Below, one piece after another: positions 41,639-50,154 of a DNA stretch of 64,000 nucleotides. Made by a program: the position numbers and the translations under genes. Positions within the stretch are counted from its first letter, which is position 1, and each line of letters begins with the position of its first letter. Source of the stretch: Bacillota bacterium. Lineage in GTDB: Bacteria > Bacillota > Clostridia > Lachnospirales > Lachnospiraceae. A model generated the notes under the pieces. That model was not told where the DNA came from and made no database searches. It worked only from the letters and a program-made list of their open reading frames with translations. The stretch covers positions 62,001-126,000 of the forward strand of contig JAEZTJ010000068.1 of assembly GCA_023421505.1 (NCBI GenBank). Reading direction: 5' to 3'.

Positions 41639-43426
41639 ATGAAGAAACTTATTAGAATATTTGTTATAGTATTTGCAATAGCTTTATCATTAATAAGTCA
41701 TTCCAGAAAAGTAACTGCAGAGGAGGATTTATATATCCCTGACTGGAAAGTGGAGGCACAGCTGCTAGAGAATGGAGACTTACAGATCTCAGAGGATATC
41801 ACCTTTGAATTTAATGATGAATTTAATGGTGTTTACAGAGATATTATGTTAGATAAAACCTCTGGCGTATCGCAAATTAAGGTACAGGAGCAATATGGGG
41901 AAAGCTTTAGTGAGTATTCACAGGTTGAAGCTGCCGATAATGGAGATCAGGGAGTATTCACGATAAAAGTTGATGACGACAAAGCACTTATTAAAATCTA
42001 TTCTCCCTCCGAAGACGAGAAAAAGACTTTCAGAATTAGTTATATTGTAAATAATGTAGCGATTAGGTATAACGATACCGGAGAACTATATTATAAATTT
42101 TTAGGTAATGAAAATAAAACCTCTGTCGGTAGCTTTACCATAATGCTTCACTTACCGCAGGCGGATACTGATAATAAGGTGAAGGTCTTTGCCCATGGAC
42201 CTTCTAATGGAAGGATTTCGAGGAAAAGCGATACCCTTTACCAAATGCAGGTAAATACAGTGCCGTCCAATACATTTATTGAGGGAAGGATATTATTCCC
42301 GAGAGATTTTATTGCTTTATCAAGTAATAATCAGAAGCTTGACAGATATTCTGCAATTATCGAGGAGGAAGCTTCCTTTAGGCAGAAACAAGAGGAAGAG
42401 AGAGAAAGAAAAGAAGCTTTCAGAAAGCTTATGAGTACAATTACCCTTTGTTCTTCAGGCTTCGCTTTGGCTTTATTTGTCATAATACTGTACCAGTGCA
42501 GGAGAAAGATCAGTGATATTACTAATCAGGGCTCGGAAATTCCACAGGACTGTACCCCTGCCATAGCGTCTTTAATCACCGGTACAATTGCAGGTAGCAA
42601 TACTATTTTTGCAACAATACTGAACTTATTTAGAAAGGGATTTTTAAGAATACAGGAAGAATTTACTGACATATCCGGTAATCAAAGCTTTGTTATGTAT
42701 AAGACAAAGGATGCAGATAATACTTTATTGTCTCATGAAAGCTTTTTAATCCGTTTTTTATTTCAAGATATGGGAAATGGAAGTTCTGTCAGTATACAAG
42801 ATATAAAACACTTCAGTAAGCATCACAATGCTGAGTTTGTAAAAAAGTATATGGGATGGAAAAATAAAATAAAATCAGATGCGGTGCAAAATGATTATTA
42901 CGATAAAAGTAAGAAAAAACAGGGTACCTTGTTGATTATCCTTTCCTTAATACTTTTAGCACTGGGTATCATAACAGCAATTGCTGGTAGTGGATTTGCT
43001 GTAATTGGTATTCTTATAGCTATACCACTATTAATCTATGGAGCTTTTTTGTTTTATCGGCTTACGGATTTTGGCTATGACCAAAGCAGAAGGTGGATTA
43101 ATTTTGTAAAATATATGAAAAAGCATTATACTGATCTATCGGAAGAGGAAGTAATCAATACTTTAGATTTATCCTTAATCTATGCTTTAAGCCTCAATGC
43201 AGTAAAGAAGCAAAAGAATGTCTCCCAAGAGGCATACTCTATGAATAGCTGGATTTTTTGGTATATATTATTTATGAATTCTAATAATAATGTATTTCGA
43301 GATGATTTTAACAATTCCTTTGAAGCGATTGGTGTCTCTCAGGATTCAAGCGGGAACTTCTCAGGAGGAGGTTTTTCTGCTGGTGGAGGTGGTGGTGCCG
43401 GCGGCGGAGGTGCAGGTGGTTTTTGA
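41639..43426 (+). CDS. DUF2207 membrane protein
   Basis: The protein is 595 aa. A signal peptide (1-28) is followed by an extracytoplasmic beta-rich DUF2207 domain (about 33-220, starting IPDWKVEAQLLENGDLQIS), a TM near 265-290, a cytoplasmic domain, two TMs near 430-480, and a C-terminal Gly/Ser tail (GGGGGAGGGGAGG). This order is typical of the DUF2207/YciQ-type family. The function is unknown, with surface or envelope roles proposed. The ATG follows GGGGTT. Confidence 0.85.
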   Translation: MKKLIRIFVIVFAIALSLISHSRKVTAEEDLYIPDWKVEAQLLENGDLQISEDITFEFNDEFNGVYRDIMLDKTSGVSQIKVQEQYGESFSEYSQVEAADNGDQGVFTIKVDDDKALIKIYSPSEDEKKTFRISYIVNNVAIRYNDTGELYYKFLGNENKTSVGSFTIMLHLPQADTDNKVKVFAHGPSNGRISRKSDTLYQMQVNTVPSNTFIEGRILFPRDFIALSSNNQKLDRYSAIIEEEASFRQKQEEERERKEAFRKLMSTITLCSSGFALALFVIILYQCRRKISDITNQGSEIPQDCTPAIASLITGTIAGSNTIFATILNLFRKGFLRIQEEFTDISGNQSFVMYKTKDADNTLLSHESFLIRFLFQDMGNGSSVSIQDIKHFSKHHNAEFVKKYMGWKNKIKSDAVQNDYYDKSKKKQGTLLIILSLILLALGIITAIAGSGFAVIGILIAIPLLIYGAFLFYRLTDFGYDQSRRWINFVKYMKKHYTDLSEEEVINTLDLSLIYALSLNAVKKQKNVSQEAYSMNSWIFWYILFMNSNNNVFRDDFNNSFEAIGVSQDSSGNFSGGGFSAGGGGGAGGGGAGGF

Positions 43427-43470
43427 TTGATACGAATTCCAACAACAGAGAAAGAGAGGAGATTTACAAA

Positions 43471-46326
43471 ATGGAGGAATTAGATGCAATTGCATTAGTG
43501 AAAGAGGGGGCATCGGCTTGGTTCTATGTCGATTCGAAGGGCAAGGATTATGATGGATTAAGCCTTATAGCAAAATCCTTTGCGAAGGATGTTAATACGA
43601 TTACCGGAATAACACCGACAATTACATCTGATATAAATCAACTGAAGAATACAGTGCTGGTGGCAGGATCTATTGGCAATAACGTATTGATTGACACATT
43701 AATAGCAGAAAGCAGAATTGATGTATCTGCTATAATAAATAAATGGGAATGCTATCAGATTAAGGTGATTGATCATCCAACAGAAAAGATAGACAGGGCC
43801 GTCATAATTGTAGGTAGTGATAAGAGAGGAACCATCTACGGTATTTATCATATTTCAGAATTAATCGGGGTTAGTCCATGGGTTTACTGGGGAGATGTTG
43901 TACCTGTAAAACAGCAGGAGCTCATTATTCCAGTAGCAAAATTAGAAAAGATCGCTAGGGAACCCTCTGTAAAATATAGAGGTATTTTTCTTAATGATGA
44001 ATGGCCATCTCTCGGAACCTGGTGTACGAATAAATTTGGCGGCTTCAATGAAGACCTTTATGTTAATGTGTTTGAATTGATTTTAAGATTAAAAGGCAAT
44101 TATTTATGGCCGGCAATGTGGAGTGCGATCTTCAGCGAGAATGGAAAAAGCAGTAACATAGCAAATGCAAAGCTTGCTGATGCATACGGTATCGTTATGG
44201 GAACATCTCATCATGAGGGGTTATACCGTGCAGGGGAAGAGTGGCAAAAGGATTATCTAAACTATGGTAAGAGTAATGAATGGAATTTTGCAGTTAACCG
44301 GGAGGCGATTACTAAATTCTGGGAAGATGCTGTAATACGAAACAAAGATTTCGAGAACCTGATAACGCTGGGAATGAGAGGAGAACGTGACTCAGCACTT
44401 GGCGGGAGCCTTCAGGATAACATTAATTTATTAAAAGATATTATTACTACACAAAAAGCTTTATTAAAGAAATATGGAAATGCAGATGCACCCCAGGTTC
44501 TTACCCTTTATAAGGAAGTTGAAAAATTTTGGTATGGAACAGAGGAAGTAACCGGTCTAAAGGATTGGGAAGTACTAAATGACGTAACAATTATGCTGGC
44601 AGAGGATAATTTCGGCAATCTCAGAACTCTGCCTGCTAAGGAAGAGAGAAACAGAAAGGCCGGTTGGGGCATGTATTATCATTTTGATTATCATGGCGGT
44701 CCGGTTTCTTATGAGTGGATCAATACATCTCCAATTGAAAAGACTTGGGAACAGATGTCTATGGCATATGATTATGGAGTTCGTGAGGTTTGGATTGTTA
44801 ATGTTGGTGATTTAAAACCGGCAGAATTTAATATGTCCTACTTTTTAGATCTGGCATATGATTTTGATACCTGGGGAACAAAGGGTATGAATAAAACAAA
44901 GGAATACACCCTAAAATGGGTACAACAGCAATTCGGTAAAGCCATAGGAATGGACGGGGATATAATAAAAGGAATCGCTAAAGTAATATCTGATTATGCG
45001 AGAATGAATGGAAATCGTAAACCAGAGGTACTTACCCCCGCAATATACAGTAATATCTATGAGAAAGAAGCTCAAACCATGCTGGAGCAGGCAATAAGCC
45101 TGGAAATGGATGCGAAAAAGTATGAGGCAATGATGCCGGCTTCTTTGAAGGATGCTTACTATCAGTTAGTATACTACCCCGCAGTAGCATCGGCTAATGT
45201 TGTCAAGATGCATATCTATGCGGGTCTCAATCATCGCTATTATGCTTTGAAGAGTGTTCTTGCCAATCAATATGCAAAATTAGTTGAGGAGGCAATTACG
45301 ACGGATGAGGGTATGCAGAAGTACTATAATGATACCTTATCTGGCGGTAAATGGCAGGGTATAATGAGTTCACCCCACATTGGCTATGTAAACTGGAATG
45401 CAGATGGGTGGAAGTATCCGGAGTATTATATAGTTGATCCGCTATCAGAGGCTTGTATGATTGTGGATATTGAAGGAGTTGAGCCGGGATATCGTTCTGG
45501 AACAGCTAAGCTTCCGGTATTTACTAATTTGCTTCAGGAAAACTATGCCATTACAATTAGTAATGGTGGCAAAGCAGAGTTTGAATTTACAGCAGAAGCA
45601 AGTGAAGATTGGATTAGGCTAGATAACAACAAGGGTCTTGTAGTCGATGGTAAATCGATTAATGTTACAGTAAATTGGGATAAGGTTCTCACTACGTCTA
45701 ACGGTATGATAACAATCACTGGAGCAAAGCAGACAGTTCATATAGAGGTTACAGCTGAAGTCGTGGATGTAAGCAGTCTTCCGGAGAAAACCTTTGTGGG
45801 TAAGAATAATATTATTTCAATTGAAGCAGAGCATACAGTAGATAAAAAGGCGAAAGAGGAAGCCGAATGGAAGGTAATTGAAAATTATGGACGTACTTTA
45901 TCCTCACTTAAAATGTATCCGACAACGGTATCCTTTCAGAATGTACAGGCAGCACCTTACTTGGAATACAGTATCTATGTAGCTGAGGATACCAACTATA
46001 TACTTACCCTGTATACCGCTCCGAGTAATAATTTATTAAAAGGCAGCAGATTAAAATATGCAGTATCCTTTGATGGGGAAGAGCCTGTCATAGCTGATTC
46101 CTTACACAAGAACTTTATTGCGGGTGATTATAATAACGAAGAATGGTGCAATGGTGTACTTGATAATATTCATACCTCTACCACCTCACACCGGCTGATT
46201 AAAGGAACGCATTTATTACGCATATATGGTCTAGATGCAGGTCTGGTTATTCAAAAACTGGTTTTATCGAAGGATAAGCTACCAGATACCTATCTAGGAC
46301 CGAAGGAAAGTTATTGCAAGATCTAA
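43471..46326 (+). CDS. GH115 family xylan alpha-1,2-glucuronidase
   Basis: The protein is 951 aa, full length for GH115. RGTIYGIYHISELIGVSPW, VKYRGIFLNDEWPSLGTW, LWPAMWSAIF, GTSHHEGLYRA and WGMYYHFDYHGGP are family hallmarks; a C-terminal beta-domain (about 650-950) is also present. It removes (4-O-methyl)glucuronic acid from xylan side chains. It has no signal peptide, so intracellular processing is likely. GAGAGGAG precedes the ATG at 43471, 44 bp after the DUF2207 stop. With GH39 and GH43 it forms a xylan-use set. Confidence 0.9.
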   Translation: MEELDAIALVKEGASAWFYVDSKGKDYDGLSLIAKSFAKDVNTITGITPTITSDINQLKNTVLVAGSIGNNVLIDTLIAESRIDVSAIINKWECYQIKVIDHPTEKIDRAVIIVGSDKRGTIYGIYHISELIGVSPWVYWGDVVPVKQQELIIPVAKLEKIAREPSVKYRGIFLNDEWPSLGTWCTNKFGGFNEDLYVNVFELILRLKGNYLWPAMWSAIFSENGKSSNIANAKLADAYGIVMGTSHHEGLYRAGEEWQKDYLNYGKSNEWNFAVNREAITKFWEDAVIRNKDFENLITLGMRGERDSALGGSLQDNINLLKDIITTQKALLKKYGNADAPQVLTLYKEVEKFWYGTEEVTGLKDWEVLNDVTIMLAEDNFGNLRTLPAKEERNRKAGWGMYYHFDYHGGPVSYEWINTSPIEKTWEQMSMAYDYGVREVWIVNVGDLKPAEFNMSYFLDLAYDFDTWGTKGMNKTKEYTLKWVQQQFGKAIGMDGDIIKGIAKVISDYARMNGNRKPEVLTPAIYSNIYEKEAQTMLEQAISLEMDAKKYEAMMPASLKDAYYQLVYYPAVASANVVKMHIYAGLNHRYYALKSVLANQYAKLVEEAITTDEGMQKYYNDTLSGGKWQGIMSSPHIGYVNWNADGWKYPEYYIVDPLSEACMIVDIEGVEPGYRSGTAKLPVFTNLLQENYAITISNGGKAEFEFTAEASEDWIRLDNNKGLVVDGKSINVTVNWDKVLTTSNGMITITGAKQTVHIEVTAEVVDVSSLPEKTFVGKNNIISIEAEHTVDKKAKEEAEWKVIENYGRTLSSLKMYPTTVSFQNVQAAPYLEYSIYVAEDTNYILTLYTAPSNNLLKGSRLKYAVSFDGEEPVIADSLHKNFIAGDYNNEEWCNGVLDNIHTSTTSHRLIKGTHLLRIYGLDAGLVIQKLVLSKDKLPDTYLGPKESYCKI

Positions 46327-46557
46327 GTGTGAATAGTCTTGCAAAAGACATGCAAGCCTTTATAAGAATAGCAAAAGACGCTATTCTTCAGGATTTGTGC
46401 CTGCGTCATCCTCGGCACAAACTAATTCAAAGTGCAGGCATGGGCGTTAGTGTGAATAGTCTTGCAAAAGACATGCAAGCCCAAAGCCTCGCATACGAGG
46501 CAATTCTATGCCCAAAAAGCATGATGCCTAACAGCGGCATCATGACGGGAGGAGTGA
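46326..46557 (+). repeat. String of hairpin modules with a 33-bp direct repeat
   Basis: A 33-bp sequence (46326-46358) recurs exactly at 46449-46481. In order the segment holds stems CTTGCA/TGCAAG, GAATAGC/GCTATTC, TTTGTGCC/GGCACAAA (hairpin 2 of the dispersed repeat), the tail ending GGGCGTTAGTGTG, CTTGCA/TGCAAG again, GCCTCG/CGAGGC and GATGCC/GGCATC. A ribosome site GGGAGGAGTG closes it. The whole string is open in one frame (from 46314), but codon content follows the hairpins, so I do not call it a gene. Confidence 0.7.
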
Positions 46558-46601
46558 AAGATTTTTCTAATCCCAAGCAGCTAGATATTGATTATAGGTA
46601 G
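46557..46601 (+). pseudogene. Possible 5' remnant of a lost gene
   Basis: After the ribosome site GGGAGG a GTG opens a 14-codon reading frame VKDFSNPKQLDIDYR ending in TAG. The NPxxLDIDYR start resembles the N-terminus of some GH43-type proteins, suggesting that a glycosidase gene once followed and was deleted. The evidence is a short similarity from memory only. Confidence 0.25.
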
Positions 46602-46611
46602 TATGATAGAA

Positions 46612-46660
46612 AGAGCCGATAACTGTGATTAACTTCACAAATTATCGGTTCTTGAATTTT
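46612..46660. terminator. Bidirectional terminator
   Basis: AGAGCCGATAA pairs with TTATCGGTTCT, with an inner TGTGA/TCACA stem, followed by TTGAATTTT; it separates the module string from the convergent M23 gene. Confidence 0.75.
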
Positions 46661-46669
46661 ATATCCTAA

Positions 46670-47476
46670 TTAAGAATCGAACCTTATCCTATCTTTATCT
46701 GTAGGAACACCTTTCAGTACATTTTGCCATTCACCACCTTGGAATACTTGATATTGTTCAAAGGCACAAGGCAATCCCTTTGCAGTAGATATGTCACTGC
46801 TATCCATAAGCTGAAAATGCAAATGAGGAGCAAAAGAATTACCTGAATTACCGACTCTACCAATAACTTCACCTTTTTTTACACTCTGATCAACTGAAAC
46901 CTTAATAGACCCTTTTTGAAGATGAACTAGTGCAGCATATACCTGGTCGCTACATTTCATAATGATGTAGTTACCGGCAACTGATTGTATGTCGTCTTTT
47001 TTGGGATCAAAATAATGAGCATTTTTATAGGCATTAGACAAATCGGAAAGTAAATTTGTTCGTTCTCGTTCTTTATAACCATCCTCCGCCTTCACTATAA
47101 CTCCGTCGCAAGGTGCATATACTTCCTGGCCCCAGCAATAATATTTATTTATCGGAACTCCAAAAAGGAGATATTGCATTAAGCTAACGCGGTAAGCGGG
47201 CCAGCCCTTTCTTTCCCAATCCACTTGAATAAAGTCATAAGCATATCTGGTTCCTAACTGATCTGTTCCGTGGCTCGGAATTTTTGTTCCAGGAGTGTTA
47301 GGGGAGAGCCATTCACCCCGTAAAGGAAACGCTACGATGATCGGATCATGCATTTGAATCATCTCATACCTCCTATCCGCAGGACTTGAAATCGCTAGTA
47401 TTATAAAGGCAAATGCCAGAAGGATGCTGATACGTAAAAGCATTCGCTTTTTCCTATTCCAAATTAAGACTCGCAT
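46670..47476 (-). CDS. M23 family metallopeptidase, membrane anchored
   Basis: The protein is 268 aa. The N-terminal TM anchor (about 11-30) is followed by an extracytoplasmic LytM/M23 domain: HGTDQLGTRYAYD carries the first His and Asp, APCDGVIVKAEDG the first strand, and HLHFQLMD the final HxH zinc/catalytic pair. It cleaves peptidoglycan cross-bridges or related peptides. It is transcribed 11 bp after a TetR regulator in the same operon, so an inducible envelope role is likely. Confidence 0.85.
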   Translation of the reverse strand: MRVLIWNRKKRMLLRISILLAFAFIILAISSPADRRYEMIQMHDPIIVAFPLRGEWLSPNTPGTKIPSHGTDQLGTRYAYDFIQVDWERKGWPAYRVSLMQYLLFGVPINKYYCWGQEVYAPCDGVIVKAEDGYKERERTNLLSDLSNAYKNAHYFDPKKDDIQSVAGNYIIMKCSDQVYAALVHLQKGSIKVSVDQSVKKGEVIGRVGNSGNSFAPHLHFQLMDSSDISTAKGLPCAFEQYQVFQGGEWQNVLKGVPTDKDRIRFDS

Positions 47477-47487
47477 GTACCAACCCC

Positions 47488-48123
47488 TTATGCATTATTT
47501 GCTGTATAGAAAATTTTCCTAAGTTCGTCAAAGTATTCGTCAAGTTTTGTAATAATTTGTTTGTCATCCAGAATTGGAGCTTGCGAATATCTAATGTCAT
47601 TTAATACTTGATTAGTAAAACCTACATTAGAGTAATAAATAAACTGTTTGCAAATGTCAATGTTCAAACCTACCCGGAACTTAGAAACATCAATCCTATC
47701 GAATAATTGATGATCGCAGGAGGATTGTAATTTGTCGGCTCTTTGCTCAAGTGCTTTGTTGATTTCATGAGAGCTTGTTACAGTAGAAAGCTTGTTAAAC
47801 TCAAAAATCCAAGGATATTGCTTTAGCAACTCAATTTGAATTAGATAGGACTCGCGTAACCTGGCAAAAATATCTTTTTCCGTAAAATCCATTTTCATAA
47901 AATATTCTTTATCTAGAAGCTCAGCAAAGTAGTCATACACAAACAGAAAAAGTTCTTGTTTACTGTTTATATAATGAAACATTAGGGCTTTGGAAATCCC
48001 GGCATCTTTCGCAATTACATTTGTTGAAGCGTTGTCAAAGCCACGTAATGCAAATTCTTTTAACGCTGCATTCAAGATAGCGTTACGCCTTGATGGTTCT
48101 AAATCCATTAGCTTTATAGGCAT
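47488..48123 (-). CDS. TetR family regulator, autoregulated
   Basis: The protein is 211 aa. The HTH is at about 10-55 (ILNAALKEFALRGFDNASTN, then DAGISKALMFHYINSKQELF), followed by a ligand domain. GGAGGAAT lies about 10 nt before the ATG at 48123; the frame to 48180 runs over its own promoter and is rejected. Two operator copies flank that promoter, so it probably represses itself and the M23 gene. Confidence 0.85.
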   Translation of the reverse strand: MPIKLMDLEPSRRNAILNAALKEFALRGFDNASTNVIAKDAGISKALMFHYINSKQELFLFVYDYFAELLDKEYFMKMDFTEKDIFARLRESYLIQIELLKQYPWIFEFNKLSTVTSSHEINKALEQRADKLQSSCDHQLFDRIDVSKFRVGLNIDICKQFIYYSNVGFTNQVLNDIRYSQAPILDDKQIITKLDEYFDELRKIFYTANNA

Positions 48124-48155
48124 ATGATAAAATTCCTCCGAAAAAATATATTGAT

Positions 48156-48199
48156 TTACCTGATAGGTCAATTGTAGCATTGTTTACCTAATAGGTCAA
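48156..48199 (-). promoter_or_regulatory. Promoter with two TetR operators
   Basis: On the minus strand TTGACC (48199-48194), 17 bp, TACAAT (48176-48171). Two 16-bp boxes, TTGACCTATTAGGTAA (48199-48184) and TTGACCTATCAGGTAA (48171-48156), cover the -35 and the start-site regions. Each has a palindromic ACCTATTAGGT-type core. This is the expected pattern for autorepression by the TetR protein encoded next. Confidence 0.8.
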
Positions 48200-48560
48200 C
48201 ATGAAAAAACGCAAACTCCTCGTTTCACTCGTCAAACATGCTTATTTTTAGCACGATACCATAATCGAAGCCCATAAGTGAATTAACCAATTGATAATAA
48301 GACGCTATCCGAAAAGCTTCATAACGAATGCTTTCCGCTAAGCATGGGACTGTGTACACAGTCACGAAATATATAGTAAAATAAGGAATATTTTCATTGA
48401 CAAAATTTGATAGAAAGATTAATGTCTTTTTGTGGATGTTACATTTATTACTTCTATATAACATGATGGTAAAGGATACAAATCGGTATTAGCTAGAAAG
48501 ATAATCAGAATGTCAGTGTCAATTATAATTAGATCACCAGATAACCAGGGAGAAGATTGT
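48200..48560. other. Intergenic region, nothing supported
   Basis: A minus-strand frame at 48225-48464 is open for 79 codons but has no Shine-Dalgarno or recognisable motif. The sequence must contain the promoter of the CN hydrolase. Confidence 0.4.
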
Positions 48561-49310
48561 ATGAGTTCATTTATTTATTCCGTTGCGCAAATAAAAACTG
48601 AAAGAGAAAATTTCAAATATAATATGGAAAAGCATTTGGAATATATCAATATGGCAGCTGATAATAATTCAGGAATAATTATTTTTCCGGAATTATCATT
48701 GATTGGTTATGAAAGAAAGCTGGCAAGAAATCAGTATTTTGTTAAAAATGATACCAGACTGGATTGTCTGCAAAAGGCATCAGTTGATCAAAATATCGTA
48801 ATTGTTGCAGGAGCGCCTCTACTGTTAAAGGAGCAGTTATATATAGCTTCTTTGATATTTACTCCTGACAATTTACAACAAATTTATATAAAGAAATACT
48901 TACATTCAGGAGAAGAATTATATTTTCAATCAAGTAATCAGTTTGATCCTACTATTATACTTGGGGATAAGCAAATATCATTCGCAATCTGCTATGATAT
49001 TGAAAATGAGAAGCATATTGAATGTGTAAAAGATAAAAAATCAGACTATTATGCCGCTAGCATATTTTATTCAAGAGATGGTATTCAATCAGGACTTAAT
49101 CGTTTGAAATATATAGCTAAGGAGTATTCAATGGATGTATTAATGTCTAATTATGTAGGAGAATGCTGGGAAACGGAAGCGGGCGGATGCAGTTCAATTT
49201 GGTCACGTAACGGTGAACTAGTGATATCTGCGGATGAACATTCAGAATGTTTACTAATTGCAGAAAATAGTAATGAAGAATGGAAGGGAAAGATAATAAA
49301 AAACAAATAA
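48561..49310 (+). CDS. Carbon-nitrogen hydrolase (nitrilase superfamily)
   Basis: The protein is 249 aa. The catalytic triad is readable: Glu44 (IFPELSLIGY), Lys111 or Lys112 (IKKYLHSGEE) and Cys144 (FAICYDIEN). It hydrolyses an amide or nitrile; omega-amidase or N-carbamoyl-type branches are possible. GGGAGA precedes the ATG at 48561. Bases 48749-48780 inside the gene are repeated exactly at 54505-54536 in an intergenic region, an unusual feature. Confidence 0.85.
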   Translation: MSSFIYSVAQIKTERENFKYNMEKHLEYINMAADNNSGIIIFPELSLIGYERKLARNQYFVKNDTRLDCLQKASVDQNIVIVAGAPLLLKEQLYIASLIFTPDNLQQIYIKKYLHSGEELYFQSSNQFDPTIILGDKQISFAICYDIENEKHIECVKDKKSDYYAASIFYSRDGIQSGLNRLKYIAKEYSMDVLMSNYVGECWETEAGGCSSIWSRNGELVISADEHSECLLIAENSNEEWKGKIIKNK

Positions 49311-49426
49311 AAATAAAAGAATTAACAGACATCATAACTAAGGTGAGGATTGACTATTTGATTGTTGAAAATATTGGATTAAAGAGGTTCCTATATGAAT
49401 AAAGAAATTAAGAGGAGATGATTAAT

Positions 49427-50017
49427 ATGGAATGCAATACAGAACATATTTGGAAGGAATTTAATGGGAATATACATGCTTTCATTGCTCACAGGGTTTC
49501 AAATCCATCAGCTGTTGAGGATATTCTACAGGAAGTGTTTTTAAAAATACATACTAATATCAACTCTCTTAAGGATTGCAGTAAAATTCGCAGTTGGGTA
49601 TATGAAATTGCTCGGAATACAATAATAGATTATTATCGAAAACAGAAAATAAAGCAGGATAGCTTTGATGAGCTTCTTCCTGAGGAGGAAGATTTAATTG
49701 CTGCAACAGATGAAATAAAAGCGGAAAATCCGCTTTATACGATAACATCAGGACTAATGGGAATGATTGAGGCTTTACCTGAAAAATATGCACAAGCTCT
49801 AATTTTAGTAGAGTTTCAGGGATTAACGCAGGTTGAACTGGCTAATAAGCTTGGTATATCTGTATCAGGAGCAAAGTCACGAGTGCAAAGGGCACGACAA
49901 ATGTTGAAGGATAGTCTTATGGAATGCTGTCATTTTGAACTAGATAAATATGGTTCTATCATTAACTTTTATCCCAATCCTTACTGCTGTTGCTGTAGTA
50001 AAGGCAGGAAACATTAA
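49427..50017 (+). CDS. sigZ: ECF-type RNA polymerase sigma factor (SigZ-like) with Cys tail
   Basis: The protein is 196 aa. Region 2 (about 8-72; VEDILQEVFLKIHTNINSLK, IRSWVYEIARNTIIDYYRKQ) and region 4 (about 110-165; LPEKYAQALILVEFQGLTQV, ISVSGAKSRVQRARQML) are complete. The C-terminus has Cys167-Cys168 and a CCCC run at 187-190, typical of SigZ-like factors and suggestive of metal or redox sensing. No anti-sigma gene follows; the next gene is an ArsP-like permease. AGAGGAG sits 9 nt before the ATG at 49427. Confidence 0.8.
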   Translation: MECNTEHIWKEFNGNIHAFIAHRVSNPSAVEDILQEVFLKIHTNINSLKDCSKIRSWVYEIARNTIIDYYRKQKIKQDSFDELLPEEEDLIAATDEIKAENPLYTITSGLMGMIEALPEKYAQALILVEFQGLTQVELANKLGISVSGAKSRVQRARQMLKDSLMECCHFELDKYGSIINFYPNPYCCCCSKGRKH

Positions 50018-50044
50018 TCAAAAGCATAATTATCATAATAATAT

Positions 50045-50085
50045 AAGAAGAATATTCGATTTTTGGATATTCTTCTTCTTTTTTT
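50045..50085 (+). terminator. Terminator between sigma factor and permease genes
   Basis: AAGAAGAATAT / ATATTCTTCTT with an 11-nt loop, then CTTTTTTT. The permease may therefore have its own promoter. Confidence 0.75.
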
Positions 50086-50154
50086 GAGTCTTTTTTGAAA
50101 CTACGACGTCTTCCTTTATGTAATCAATAAAATAAATGAGGAGATGGATATAAG

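Noticed and set aside
46314..46601. Open frame of 95 codons after GH115
   Set aside because: The frame runs through hairpin modules and repeats the same peptide where the DNA repeats. It overlaps the GH115 stop and has no known domain, so it is treated as non-coding repeat sequence.
48225..48464. 79-codon minus-strand frame
   Set aside because: No ribosome site, start context or family resemblance; probably chance in AT-rich spacer.
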